From JBFWWP01 sp050246115 (GTDB lineage: Bacteria; Planctomycetota; UBA8108; UBA1146; JAJFFE01): a stretch of DNA of 64,000 nt. Positions 7,917-17,079 of this stretch are shown one piece after another; the first letter of the stretch is position 1, and every line of letters begins with the position of its first letter. The DNA lies in contig JBFWWP010000016.1 of NCBI GenBank assembly GCA_050246115.1, forward strand, positions 1-64,000. The letters are read 5' to 3'. The notes under the pieces were generated by a model. That model was not told the origin of the DNA and ran no database searches. It saw only the letters and a program-made list of their open reading frames with translations. The translations under genes and the position numbers were made by a program.

Positions 7917-9079
7917 TGTTCCCGCTGGAGCAGCACGTCATCTTCCTCACCCTTGCTGGCAGCCAGGCCCATGGCACGGCGCGAGATGGCTCCGACGTCG
8001 ATCTGCGCGGTGTTTGCATTGCCCCGCTCTCGGTGAGGTTGTCGCTGTTCCGCGCCTTCGAGCAGTACGAGGGTGAGCTACCCGAGCCGCTGGCCGAGAC
8101 GGTCGTCCCTCGCATTGAGGGCCACCCGACCGCATCGCGCGCCCTCGACATCAAGACCGAGTGCGTCGTCTTCGATGTCGCGAAGTTCGTGGGACTGTGC
8201 GCGGCGGCGAACCCCAATGCCCTGGAGATCTTGTTTGCCGACGAGCGGGACTGGGTCTTCGAGACGCCGGCGTGGCGACGACTGCACAACGAGCGGCAGC
8301 GGTTCCTCACCAAAAAGGTGCAGCAGACCTTCCATGGCTACGCGATGGCGCAGCTCAAGAAGATCAAGACGCACCGCTCGTGGCTCTTGAACCCGCCCAC
8401 GACGAAGCCGTCCCGTGAGGACTTCGGCCTTCCTGTCGCGGGCGGCACCCTCAGCCGGGACGACCAGAACCGCATCGAGCAGAGCATCGCCGACAAGATC
8501 CGCAGCTACGGCATCGACAACATCGACATGCCGAAGCCAACGCGCATCGCCGTGCAGGAGCGACTCGACGCTTTCTACAGGGACGTACTTTCTGCTTCCG
8601 AAGAAGACGTGGAAGCGCGCATGCGAGCCGTCGCAACTCACGGGCTCCAGCTACCGCGCGATGTCGTTTCCGCCCTGAACGCCGAGAGAAAGTACCGGGC
8701 GACGATGAAGCACTGGGATTCGTACCAGACCTGGAAGACCCACCGGAACCCGGCCCGCGCCGAGCTCGAGCGCCAGCACGGCTACGACACCAAGCACGCC
8801 ATGCACTTGATTCGCCTCATGCGCATGGGCCTCGAGGTGCTCGAGTCCGGCGACCTCCGCGTGCGGCGCGATGACGCCGACGAGCTGTCGGCGATCCGTG
8901 ACGGGGCGATGTCGTTCGACTCGCTGCTGGCACAGGCAGACTCGCTGCGCTCTCGAATGGAAATCGCAGCGCAAACCTCATCGCTCCCTGCCGACATCGA
9001 TACCGACAGCGTTGAGGCCCTGGTCGGAAGCATGATTGCCGGCGGACCTGGTGCCCACGGAGCCGTGCGTGGGGCGTGA
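7916..9079 (+). CDS. Nucleotidyltransferase of the DNA polymerase beta superfamily, second of a pair
   Basis: The protein has 387 residues. It starts at the ATG of a TGATG overlap with the preceding gene, so the two are very likely translationally coupled. The N-terminus carries LAGSQAHGTARDGSDVDLRG, again the G-S-x-A-H-G helix and D-x-D pair of the superfamily. KTECVVFDVAKFVGLCAAANPNALEILF corresponds to the KxxxDLxVxDIRKFxxLxxxxNPxxLE region of COG3541 proteins. Unlike its partner it has a long C-terminal extension (about 200 residues) with GYAMAQLKKIKTHRSWLLNP and YDTKHAMHLIRLMRMGLEVL. Two non-identical copies in one operon suggest a heteromeric or sequential enzyme system. Substrate unknown; RNA repair or tailing is possible. 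Confidence 0.8.
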   Translation: MFPLEQHVIFLTLAGSQAHGTARDGSDVDLRGVCIAPLSVRLSLFRAFEQYEGELPEPLAETVVPRIEGHPTASRALDIKTECVVFDVAKFVGLCAAANPNALEILFADERDWVFETPAWRRLHNERQRFLTKKVQQTFHGYAMAQLKKIKTHRSWLLNPPTTKPSREDFGLPVAGGTLSRDDQNRIEQSIADKIRSYGIDNIDMPKPTRIAVQERLDAFYRDVLSASEEDVEARMRAVATHGLQLPRDVVSALNAERKYRATMKHWDSYQTWKTHRNPARAELERQHGYDTKHAMHLIRLMRMGLEVLESGDLRVRRDDADELSAIRDGAMSFDSLLAQADSLRSRMEIAAQTSSLPADIDTDSVEALVGSMIAGGPGAHGAVRGA

Positions 9080-9329
9080 GATTCCTGGATTGGCGTGACT
9101 TCCTACTCACGGGTGTCCCCCGCCTCTCCGTGTAGCTCCCGTCCGCTGACCGAGGTCGAGCGAGAGACGGCCCAGTCGCAGTAGCCGCTGGCGCGGTTGA
9201 TTCGTGAATCCCGCAGTGACCACCTGATGGACCGTGCACTCTCCCTCGGGTACGCTCCGTCAACTGGGGTGGGTTTGACTCGGCTCCTCCGAGCCTTGCT
9301 TCGCCCCGACTCGAATAGGGGGTTGGCCG

Positions 9330-10490
9330 ATGCCATCGACCGTGGTTGCGTTCGTGACTCAGAGCCGCTTCGACCGCCTTCTGAGCCTGCTGACCTTCGC
9401 CGCAACGTGCCTGCTCGTGCTCGACGTGCAAGGCCAGGGACCCGCTGGGAAAGGGCCCGACCTCGAGCGCGAGCGCGACAGTCAGTATCGTTCCTTGCAG
9501 GAGCTGATCAAACGCAACGGACCCGATGTGGCGTCGGTCCAAGCCGCACGGGTACAGCTCTCGCAGACTCTCATCCAGATGCGGGATTACAAGGCCGCGC
9601 TGACTTTCCTGGTTCCAGCAGAAACCGCGCTCCTCGACCTGGTCACTGCGCGGGGGGGAGACTTGGTCGACGCTCGCCTCCGAATCGCAACGTGTTGGGC
9701 GGCCCTGGGAGACCGCGCCAAAGCACTGCGGGCGTATCGGACGGTCGTGGACGAGTACACGGCGGCGGTCATGCCGGGTCGTGACGACTACCTGCAGTGG
9801 CTGCGCAATACGGTGGCCGCCGCCTTGCACGGCCTGCAGGACTTTGCCCAAGCCAGAGACCTCTACCAGAAGGCCTACACAGCCCAGAAGGAATCGCTCG
9901 GAGAGGCCGACGCGAGCACCCTCAACAGCCTCATGGGACTCTCAGCCTGTTTGGTCGAGCTGAAGCAGTACGCGGAAGCCCGGCCTCTCCTCGAGCAAGC
10001 GGTCGCAGGCCTCGAGAAGCACCATCCCGAAGACAGTAGCAGGATCATACTCGCCAAGAACAATCTGGCCTGTGTCTACCTCGGCGTCGGAGATTTCGCA
10101 GCAGCCCGAGAGCTCCTCGAGGCGCTACTGGCCGCGATTCCTGCTGGATCGTCGGACGCGTGGCTTCCCCGAAACAACTTGGTAGACGCGCTAGCGGGTC
10201 TCGAGGAGTGGGCTCTCGCCATCGACCAGCTCGATCGAATCATCGAGGCCATGAGCAAGCTGACGCCGGCGAAGGCCTACCGCGAGCGACTCAATGCCCT
10301 GCGAAAGCAGCGGACGGATTACCGCAAGAAACTCGAAGCCAAGGGCGGCAGCACGAACGCTAATCTCGGTAGACCCCTACACCGCCGCCCTGCGTCCGCC
10401 GGGCTTCGCTGCCCCCGCTGCGAGAGGGACGAGAGGGATGGCTGCAACGTTAGCCGCTTCGCCTTGATCAAGCCCCAGGGAAAGGACTGA
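9330..10490 (+). CDS. Exported or membrane-anchored TPR-repeat protein
   Basis: The protein has 386 residues. An N-terminal hydrophobic stretch (LLSLLTFAATCLLVLDVQGQ) looks like a signal peptide or anchor. The rest is mainly helical with tetratricopeptide-like pairs: RDYKAALTFLVPAETALLDL, GDRAKALRAYRTVVDEYTAA, QDFAQARDLYQKAYTAQKES, KQYAEARPLLEQAVAGLEKH and GDFAAARELLEALLAAI. This arrangement is a protein-protein interaction scaffold. The last ~40 residues are cysteine- and arginine-rich and of low quality, so the true C-terminus could be altered. It lies five bases before the beta-helix/dockerin gene and is probably co-transcribed with it. No specific function can be given. Confidence 0.7.
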   Translation: MPSTVVAFVTQSRFDRLLSLLTFAATCLLVLDVQGQGPAGKGPDLERERDSQYRSLQELIKRNGPDVASVQAARVQLSQTLIQMRDYKAALTFLVPAETALLDLVTARGGDLVDARLRIATCWAALGDRAKALRAYRTVVDEYTAAVMPGRDDYLQWLRNTVAAALHGLQDFAQARDLYQKAYTAQKESLGEADASTLNSLMGLSACLVELKQYAEARPLLEQAVAGLEKHHPEDSSRIILAKNNLACVYLGVGDFAAARELLEALLAAIPAGSSDAWLPRNNLVDALAGLEEWALAIDQLDRIIEAMSKLTPAKAYRERLNALRKQRTDYRKKLEAKGGSTNANLGRPLHRRPASAGLRCPRCERDERDGCNVSRFALIKPQGKD

Positions 10491-10494
10491 ACCC

Positions 10495-12144
10495 ATGCCC
10501 TTGAACACTCGCCGCCGCCGCTCGTGGTTGCACGCTGAGTCATTCTTCCTGTTGGCATGGATCCTCACCCTGCCCCTGGGGACGATCCAGGCGCAGACCA
10601 CACACCAAGTCCCGTCCGACTTCCCAACGCTTCAAGCCGCCATCGATGTTGCACAAGCCGGGGACACCGTTCTGGTCGCACCGGGCACCTACCTCGAGAA
10701 CATCTCCTTCGTAGGCAAGGCGATCACGGTGCGAAGCTCTTCCGGTCCAGAACAAACGACCATCGACGGCTCCGCGCAGACCGCCGGACCGAACTTCCGC
10801 AGCGTGGTCCGATTCTTGAACGGCGAGGGCGCAGACAGCGTTCTGGAAGGATTCACGCTGACAGGGGGTACCGGGTCGCTGGTTCCCGACCCGTTGGGCA
10901 ACATGGGGCAGCCGCACGGAGGAGCCGTGGTAGGAACCGGTGCTTCACCCACGCTGCGCGACTGCCGGATCATTGCCAACGCCGTCACCGGCGGCCTCGG
11001 CAACGGCGCCTACTTCGCGGACGTGCAAGGCACCCTCCGGATGCAGGATGTCGTGCTGCAGTCCAACGGTGCCGGCACCAACATTGGAGCGCTCTTCGTG
11101 ATAGGGGTCGGCGCTACCGAGCTGGTGAACTGCTCATTCCTCGACAATGTCTCCGCCGCAGATGCGGCGGGCGCCGTGCTGGCCACGGCAACCGTTCACC
11201 TCACGGACTGCACGTTTCGCGGAAACGTCTCGTTGAACCCAGGGTCCGGAACGGGCCTCTTTCTGGGCAACCTCTACTTCGGGTTCATTCCGCCCGGTGT
11301 TGTGAGCGCAATCATCGAGCGCTGCCTCTTCGCGGAGAACTTGGGCTCCATTGGATCCGCTGTCGTAGCGTTCTCTGCGAGCGCCGAGTTTCTGGATTGC
11401 GAGTTCAGGGACAACACCGGGACCGCGGTGGCCCTGGATTTTGCGAGCGTTCTCTTCGATCGTTGCTTGTTCTCCGGCAACTCCTCGCCCCTCACTTCTT
11501 GCATCGTGAATTCCATCAACGTGAACGACGTGAGCTTGAACCACTGCACTTTCGCCGACAACACCGGGAGTCGAGTGGTCTTCGCCCAGAACCAGACAAC
11601 GTTGGACTGCACCAACTCCGTGCTCTGGGGCAACTCTACCCAGACATCGATCTCGAACGCGGACGGGGTCGTGGACGTCACCTACTCGAACATTGCCGGC
11701 GGGTGGCCTGGGACCGGCAACATCGACCTGGATCCCCTGTTCGTGGATCCAGCGGGCGGTGACTTCCGACTGACAGCCGCTTCGCCTTGCATCGACGCCG
11801 GCGATCCAAGAAGCGCGTTCGATGCCGACGGATCGATCACGGACATGGGCGCATTCCCGTACACCGCATCCTTGTTTCGCCGCGGCGATGCCAACGGGGA
11901 CGGTACCCGGGACATCGGTGACGGGATCTGGCTGCTTCTGCAACTGTTCCACAATGGGCCGGAATCGCCCTGTTCGGACGCAGCCGATGCGAACGACGAC
12001 GGTCAGGTCGACGTCGCGGACCCACTGTTCGTGTTTCAGCACGTGCTGCTGAACGGCCCGGCGTTCCCGGCCCCGAGTTCGGCCTGCGGAGACGATGGCA
12101 CCGCCGATCCTCTGGATTGCCTGGAGTCGACTGGCGGCTGCTGA
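10495..12144 (+). CDS. Secreted right-handed beta-helix protein with C-terminal dockerin-like module
   Basis: The protein has 549 residues. A signal peptide (FFLLAWILTLPLGTIQAQ) is followed by VPSDFPTLQAAIDVAQAGDT and VLVAPGTYLENISFVGKAI, the standard opening of parallel beta-helix (pectate-lyase-like/NosD-type) proteins. Repeating LxDCxFxxN and LxxCTFxDN rungs run to about residue 440 and end in the family's typical DPLFVDPAGGDFRLTAASPC-type segment. The C-terminus is the dockerin-like cassette: FRRGDANGDGTRDIGD and DAADANDDGQVDVAD loops, then ACGDDGTADPLDC. Beta-helix proteins of this sort bind or cleave polysaccharides or act as surface repeats; no catalytic residues are evident. ECF sigma factors and TPR proteins nearby do not define a pathway. 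Confidence 0.85.
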   Translation: MPLNTRRRRSWLHAESFFLLAWILTLPLGTIQAQTTHQVPSDFPTLQAAIDVAQAGDTVLVAPGTYLENISFVGKAITVRSSSGPEQTTIDGSAQTAGPNFRSVVRFLNGEGADSVLEGFTLTGGTGSLVPDPLGNMGQPHGGAVVGTGASPTLRDCRIIANAVTGGLGNGAYFADVQGTLRMQDVVLQSNGAGTNIGALFVIGVGATELVNCSFLDNVSAADAAGAVLATATVHLTDCTFRGNVSLNPGSGTGLFLGNLYFGFIPPGVVSAIIERCLFAENLGSIGSAVVAFSASAEFLDCEFRDNTGTAVALDFASVLFDRCLFSGNSSPLTSCIVNSINVNDVSLNHCTFADNTGSRVVFAQNQTTLDCTNSVLWGNSTQTSISNADGVVDVTYSNIAGGWPGTGNIDLDPLFVDPAGGDFRLTAASPCIDAGDPRSAFDADGSITDMGAFPYTASLFRRGDANGDGTRDIGDGIWLLLQLFHNGPESPCSDAADANDDGQVDVADPLFVFQHVLLNGPAFPAPSSACGDDGTADPLDCLESTGGC

Positions 12145-12767
12145 GACAGACCTTCGGTGGCTGTTCCGGGATGCGGCGGCGCAAGGCGTACAGGCCTTTG
12201 ACCAGACGCTTCCGGGATGGGGTACACACGTCGCTGGCGCACCGCCGGGACATCCTGCCAACCGGGGTCGATCCCAGACCTGACGCGGACGATCCCGGTG
12301 AACCAGGTCGTGAGGATTCGAGTCGAGATCGACACCGACCCGCCCCCGGTCTCCGAGACGGAGGCGCGTAGCCTGCTGCAGCCGATCCCTTCTTCGTGGG
12401 AATGCCGCTGCGGACCCCGTGATGGGGTTGGGCGTCCACTGCAAGGTCCAGTTGCGGCGAGACTCATGGATTCGGTGGGACAAGCGTGGACTCTTTGCAT
12501 CCACGGGACAGTCAAGGAGCTAGCGGCTGAGAGGTTCGAGGGAAGCGGGCAGTCCAATCAGAAGCATCCAATGAAGTGGTGATGCGATTCGCATGGCGCT
12601 GTTGCTCCCAGGCTGTGAGTGCCGATCGAAGCTTCTTCAAGGCGGCGGGATGCGGCGATCGGTGGTTGATCCGCCAGAGCAACGGGACGCGTGAAGCTCG
12701 AACGGCCGGGAAGGCCTCCTCTGGGCCTTACGCGTCAACTTCGGAATTGCATGGTGCTCCAACTCGA
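12145..12767. other. Degenerate region with gene remnants, no intact gene
   Basis: About 620 bases between the beta-helix gene and a broken sigma factor. The only recognisable content is a short AbiEii-like fragment on the plus strand (12301-12411). The remainder gives only shadow reading frames. This is consistent with a decayed mobile or defence gene. Confidence 0.45.
12301..12411 (+). pseudogene. Fragment of an AbiEii/AbiGii-type nucleotidyl transferase
   Basis: Thirty-seven codons read NQVVRIRVEIDTDPP then PVSETEARSLLQPIP. This closely resembles the central segment of AbiEii-family nucleotidyl transferases (toxin of type IV toxin-antitoxin systems), where a stretch like IRFEVDTDPPxGFxTExRYLLxP precedes the KxxALLxRKxxxRGRD region. 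Neither the nucleotide-binding N-terminus nor the C-terminal half can be followed in any frame, and no AbiEi antitoxin gene is nearby. It is therefore a remnant. The match is recognised by eye from a short piece. Confidence 0.4.
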
Positions 12768-13145
12768 TCAACAACACCCGTCGCAGGGGCTCGGGCGATC
12801 GGGCCGGCGTCGGTAGTCCACTGGCCGGCCGCTGCGGTCGCGCTCGACCGCGCAGCAGTCTTCGAGCTGCGCCCGCAATCGCTGCCGTGCGCGCTGGACG
12901 CGCGACTTCAGCCCCGACATCGACATGCCGAGCTCACGGGCGATCTCAGCCTGAGACTCGCCGAGCATGTCGACACGTTGCAGCACGATCCGGTCTTCGC
13001 GGTCGAGCCGTTCCAGCATCGGCTCCATGCAACGCGCGAGGTCCGCTGCCGTCGACGGATCTTCCGCAAGCTCGCTCGGGGCCGACTCCGCGAGGTCGAC
13101 CGTCTCCGGCCTCGTGGCGCGGCGCGTTTCTCCATCCCCGCGTCA
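12768..13145 (-). pseudogene. Truncated ECF sigma factor (region 4 only)
   Basis: The minus-strand frame encodes a linker and then a typical sigma region 4: MEPMLERLDREDRIVLQRVD followed by MLGESQAEIARELGMSMSGL and KSRVQRARQRLRAQLEDCC. Cysteine-containing tails after region 4 are known from SigZ-like ECF proteins. Reading upstream, the frame continues for about 38 codons and then meets a stop at 13143-13145, without any region 2. The gene therefore lacks its promoter-melting domain. An 86-residue start at 13028 could still be translated, but there is no clear ribosome binding site. It lies directly against the end of the large lipoprotein gene, so a deletion probably joined them. Confidence 0.55.
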
Positions 13146-13157
13146 TGCACTACGCGC

Positions 13158-15896
13158 TCACGTACCGCGTTCCAAGAGGGTCGATCCGTCGAGTTCGTAG
13201 CTCTCGCCGGTGAGCTGGTTGGCGTAACGGACGACGCCGATCCCTGGGGCGAGGTAGTACTCCTCCTGCCACGCGGTGCGGTTCTCGGTCTCGCCCAGTG
13301 GCGTGCGGTAGGTGCGCACGCGCAAGCAGTTCTCGAACGGGAGTCCCGCGGCCGTCGTGGTTTCGCCGATGGCCACGACTTCAGCGGTCAGCGTGCCGTA
13401 GCGATCCCGTTTCACTTGGCGGGGGAGCGGATCTTGCTCGGGCGTTCGCAGCCCGATAGGGAGGAAGTCTGACGTGTCCTGCGCCGGGCGCCGCCGGCGA
13501 AGCTCTTTGTTCTGCGCCAGTTTGAGCCACTCTTGGACCTCCGGAGAGCTGTCGCTCAGTAGCTCCACGTCGTAGTTGTCGCCATCCTGGGCTACGACGC
13601 GGTGCCGAAACGAACGCGCCGAGGGAGTGCGGTAACGCCACTCTTCGTCGACCCGTAGCGGAGCGAAATCGGCGTAGGCAGCGACGAGTTTCGCGAAGGT
13701 CTTCGATTCCTTCAGGTCGAGCGGCGCGGCGGAGCGACTGCCGGTATAGCGGCACAGGAGCTCATAGGCCCGCCGATAGGCAGCTTCGTCGTTCGGACCG
13801 CGAGCATAGAGCAGGAACGCGAGCCGGCGCACGGACTCCCAATCGTCCGGATCCACCGCCAGCAGTTTCTCGCGCAGAGTCCTTTCTTCCGACTCCACGA
13901 TGTCGGCGACTTCGAGGCGGCGCCGGTAGCAGGTCACGAGCGCCTCCTGGATCTCGGGCTGGTCGTACTCCGCGAGCGCTGCTTCGAGGAACTGCTGTGC
14001 ACGCGACAACTGACCCGCGCGCAGCAGGCTCGTGCCCGCGAACTTCAGAGCGGGGTCTGACCCTGACCACGCCTTGACCGCCTCCAGGCCGGCGGTGGCG
14101 AAGGCTTCGCCAGCCTTGGCGAAGTCCTCGTTCTTGTAGTGACACAGTCCTTCGAGCACTTTGTCCTGCGGGCGCGATAGCTCGATGGTACTGAGGACGG
14201 CGATCGCCGGACGCGGACTGTTGCTCTCGTAGTGCGCTTGCGCTTGCTCGCGGACCGCTCGCGATGCCTCCTCGACGAGGCCCGCTGCGCGACACAGTGC
14301 GGCGGCCTCACCGAACTTCAGCGCGGCGTTCTCCAGCTTCGACGCGGCGCGCGCCGCAATGGCGTCCTCCATGAGTTGATGGAAACGCTGCAGGTCTTGC
14401 TCTTTCGAGATGGTGTTGCGGAGGGCTTCGAGTTCTTGGGTGAGCATCACCTGGTCGAGGGTGTGAACGGCGCGGTCGAGTTCGGCGACGGCGGCTTCCT
14501 TTCCGGCCTGCGACAGTTTGTCGAGGACCGCACCCCGCACGTTCGCAAACTTCTCATGCTCGGCGATCAGCCCGAGCTTCTCTTGGCACTCTTGGATATA
14601 GGTTTGATGGTTGGACACGAACTCGCGGTCACTGAAGTTCAAGGCGCGTGTGAGATTCTTCTTGGCTTCGGTCCAGAAGCGGTTGGCGATTTGCAGTCGC
14701 GCACGGCGCACCAGCGCCTCGACGTACAGCTCTTGCACGTCGCGTCGCGTCGCGCGGTAGCGTTCCAGTTGACGCGAGTCCGGGGCTGGCTTCGCCTCGA
14801 GAAGTTCGAGGCCTTGCGCGAGGGCGTCGAGATAACCGTCCTTGCCCTGCTCGTAGACCAGGCGGGAGGCCTGCTCGATGCGGTCCTCGAGGTCGCGTTC
14901 GCGTCGCACCCATTCGTCGTAGCGTTCGAAGTACGCCGTGAGCTGACTCCGGAGTTGGGTCCACGCCGTCCAGTTCGGGTTCGGAACGCTACCACACAAG
15001 AGGTACTGCCGTAGATCCTCGATCAGGGACTGTGCGACCTGCCGCTCCTCGGGGCTCAGTCCGTCGAGTTGTGCTGGCGTCGGGTACTGTCGGACTCGCG
15101 CGAAGACGTCGCGATAGAGCTCGTGGAAGTCGAACGCCCCGTGCTGGCGATCGAGCGTGATCGCGTCGCGGAGGTGCTCGTAAGCAGTGGGGGTGAGGCG
15201 CCGCCCGCCGCGAACTTCGATCTCGAGTAACGCTTGGCAGAACGGCAAGAGCGGATCCCCTTGGTCCTGCTGTTGGGCAACCTGGTCGACGAGCTCGCGC
15301 GCCGTGCGCTTGGCCGACGTGCTGTCGTTGAGAAGGCCGATGCGGAGCCACGAGTACGCCAAGCCGATCGTCGCCACGGTGTCGTTGCGCAGGGCGCGCG
15401 CTGCAGAGAACGGCCCCAGGGCGGCTTCGAAGTGGGCCCGAGCTAGTTCGCGTCGCTGATCCCGTTCTCGCTGGCTGAGCGGACTGTCCTTCTCGAGCAT
15501 GGGGTCGGCCCGCCGGCCGAGTTCACAGAAGGCCTCGGCCTGGCCGAGGCTCTTGGTGATGGCCTGGGCCGTGGACAACTCGTACTGCTGCGCACCCACC
15601 TGCTGATCGACGAGTTCGAACTGTTGACGCGCGGCCTCGGCATTCCCCTGCTTCAGATGGCACTCGCCGAGCCGAACCTCGATGAGAGGCCGCTCTCCAC
15701 GTTCCTCGTCTTTGCGGAGCTTGGCCACGACGGTTTCGTAGCCGGCAAGCGCGTCTTCGTAGTTGCCCGCGTCGAACAGAGCGTGGCTCTGCTGGATCGA
15801 GTGCTGGAAGTCGTGGTCCACCGAAGCGCAGCCGACGGGAGCGACGATGGCGATGATCCAGGCGAAGGCAGCGAAGCGGGAGAAGCAGTGAGGCAT
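13158..15896 (-). CDS. Large TPR-type lipoprotein
   Basis: The protein has 912 residues from the ATG at 15896, which follows GGAG and opens a lipoprotein signal (FAWIIAIVAPVGCASVDHD, lipobox PVGC). An in-frame extension to 16106 exists only because a MITE-like element upstream is open; I reject it. The body is almost entirely helical with TPR-like segments (ALFDAGNYEDALAGYETVVA, EDFAKAGEAFATAGLEAVKA, GQLSRAQQFLEAALAEY). The last ~150 residues form a beta-rich domain ending in EEYYLAPGIGVVRYANQL, a pattern seen in many outer-membrane or periplasmic lipoproteins. Its upstream neighbour is another lipoprotein. A role in an envelope complex is plausible, but no specific function is recognised. 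Confidence 0.75.
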   Translation of the reverse strand: MPHCFSRFAAFAWIIAIVAPVGCASVDHDFQHSIQQSHALFDAGNYEDALAGYETVVAKLRKDEERGERPLIEVRLGECHLKQGNAEAARQQFELVDQQVGAQQYELSTAQAITKSLGQAEAFCELGRRADPMLEKDSPLSQRERDQRRELARAHFEAALGPFSAARALRNDTVATIGLAYSWLRIGLLNDSTSAKRTARELVDQVAQQQDQGDPLLPFCQALLEIEVRGGRRLTPTAYEHLRDAITLDRQHGAFDFHELYRDVFARVRQYPTPAQLDGLSPEERQVAQSLIEDLRQYLLCGSVPNPNWTAWTQLRSQLTAYFERYDEWVRRERDLEDRIEQASRLVYEQGKDGYLDALAQGLELLEAKPAPDSRQLERYRATRRDVQELYVEALVRRARLQIANRFWTEAKKNLTRALNFSDREFVSNHQTYIQECQEKLGLIAEHEKFANVRGAVLDKLSQAGKEAAVAELDRAVHTLDQVMLTQELEALRNTISKEQDLQRFHQLMEDAIAARAASKLENAALKFGEAAALCRAAGLVEEASRAVREQAQAHYESNSPRPAIAVLSTIELSRPQDKVLEGLCHYKNEDFAKAGEAFATAGLEAVKAWSGSDPALKFAGTSLLRAGQLSRAQQFLEAALAEYDQPEIQEALVTCYRRRLEVADIVESEERTLREKLLAVDPDDWESVRRLAFLLYARGPNDEAAYRRAYELLCRYTGSRSAAPLDLKESKTFAKLVAAYADFAPLRVDEEWRYRTPSARSFRHRVVAQDGDNYDVELLSDSSPEVQEWLKLAQNKELRRRRPAQDTSDFLPIGLRTPEQDPLPRQVKRDRYGTLTAEVVAIGETTTAAGLPFENCLRVRTYRTPLGETENRTAWQEEYYLAPGIGVVRYANQLTGESYELDGSTLLERGT

Positions 15897-15955
15897 CGGG
15901 TCGGCTCCAATCTCTGCTCGGTGGACGGGTTCCAGGGGACGCGGAACGGACCTAA

Positions 15956-16134
15956 GGAGTCGCCCAAGAATAACTTCACCCTCTTGCTCGTCGCTTCGGG
16001 CCATCTTCGACCGATCCGAAAACCTCGAAATCCTAACCGGAACTAAGGCTACGCCTCCGGTTCCGAGCTTTCCGGATCGGCCGAATCTGACCCAAATCGA
16101 CGGCAAGATGTCAAAGTTATTCTTGGGCGACTCC
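15956..16134. mobile_element. MITE-like near-palindromic element with TAA target duplication
   Basis: A 21-bp perfect terminal inverted repeat (GGAGTCGCCCAAGAATAACT plus T, and its complement) bounds 179 bases. The two halves remain alignable as an imperfect palindrome right through the centre, for example TCTTGC, CCGATCCG and CCGGA occur in both arms. Both sides are flanked by TAA (15953-15955 and 16135-16137), which looks like a 3-bp target-site duplication. It encodes no protein. This is the classical appearance of a non-autonomous transposable element. It sits exactly at the stop codon of the upstream lipoprotein gene (16134-16811): the stop is made of duplicated bases plus the first element base. 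Confidence 0.75.
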
Positions 16135-16811
16135 TAACGTCGGGAGAACACGAACGTGGCTTCGATGTCCTCGCTGGGGGCTCGCGTCTCCCCCGTGTCC
16201 GGCGGGATGCGGGTCAGCTCGACGACCAGGAGGCCCTGCTTCGGATCGATGTCCGCGAGCGAGCGGCCGGCCGGCGGAGCGAAGAACAATACTCCCGGCA
16301 CCGACTTGGTCTCGCCGCTCTCGAGGATCCGCGGTTCGATCTGCTTGCTCCGGAAGTCGGCTTCCATGTCTTCGTTTGCCCCGGCCACCTGCGCTGACGC
16401 CACGAATCCGGGGAAGATCGCGAAGAGGTACCAGATTGCCGACCGCCACTGCGAGAAGCGCGCGGCCTCCGCGGCCTGTTGGGGAGTGACCTGAACGAAT
16501 TCACCCACGCCCGGCACTCGGAACGAGAACTTCCGGACCTCGAAGTCGTCAGCCGAGCGGTTCTGGACGTAGACCAAGATCGGCAGAATGCCGAACTCTC
16601 GCAGGTCGCGCCCGAAGGTGTGCTCGACATCGACCGCCTCGGCGGGGATCTCGGCGGCCAGGAAGAACTGCTTCTGCTGTTCGCGGTTCGGGAACTCACT
16701 GGCGGATCTCGGCGCGAGCGGGGCGCCGTCGTACGACGCGCAGCCAACGACCAGCGCGAGTAGCACGGGGAGGAACGGGATTGGGGAGCGAACGGCTCTC
16801 GGCACGGGCAT
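16134..16811 (-). CDS. Lipoprotein of unknown function
   Basis: The protein has 225 residues. The chosen ATG follows AAGGAG by six bases and opens a lipoprotein signal peptide (FLPVLLALVVGCASYDGAPL, lipobox VVGC). A membrane-like segment (AIWYLFAIFPGFVASAQVA) lies near residue 130. The rest is mixed beta structure (DFEVRKFSFRVPGVGEFVQV, GVLFFAPPAGRSLADIDP), similar in style to lipoproteins that carry a C-terminal beta-sandwich. The frame is open far upstream, but that part is not protein-like. The stop codon lies at the junction with a MITE-like element, so the original C-terminus may have been longer. It is followed on the same strand by the large TPR lipoprotein; the two may form one envelope unit. 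Confidence 0.7.
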   Translation of the reverse strand: MPVPRAVRSPIPFLPVLLALVVGCASYDGAPLAPRSASEFPNREQQKQFFLAAEIPAEAVDVEHTFGRDLREFGILPILVYVQNRSADDFEVRKFSFRVPGVGEFVQVTPQQAAEAARFSQWRSAIWYLFAIFPGFVASAQVAGANEDMEADFRSKQIEPRILESGETKSVPGVLFFAPPAGRSLADIDPKQGLLVVELTRIPPDTGETRAPSEDIEATFVFSRR

Positions 16812-17079
16812 CTCGAGCTCCTTCTCGGCTGCGATCGCGAAACCTGGCCCGACGGGCCCACAGGGGAATCGACCAGCGGGCACCCAGCGCGAGAGACGTC
16901 CTCGCTGGTTTCGTCCAACTCCTGGCGGAACGTGGGGTTCGGACGAACTCGGGGGTGCCGCGCCGACCCCGACGACGATCCTAGGAGAACGCTCCGAGGA
17001 GGACAAGAGGCGGGGTGCTGTCTTGGGAGCAGAAGCCAGCACGGGACGCGCTGGCCCCAGAATCACGAGCGCGTGCGTC
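16812..17079. other. Intergenic region between lipoprotein gene and terminator
   Basis: This stretch lies between the lipoprotein gene start and the terminator of the large secreted protein gene, all on the minus strand. It should contain the lipoprotein promoter. I see no gene, repeat or clear promoter motif. Confidence 0.4.

Noticed and set aside
15897..16106. 70-residue N-terminal extension of the TPR lipoprotein
   Set aside because: It is translated from the MITE-like element and would bury the lipoprotein signal.
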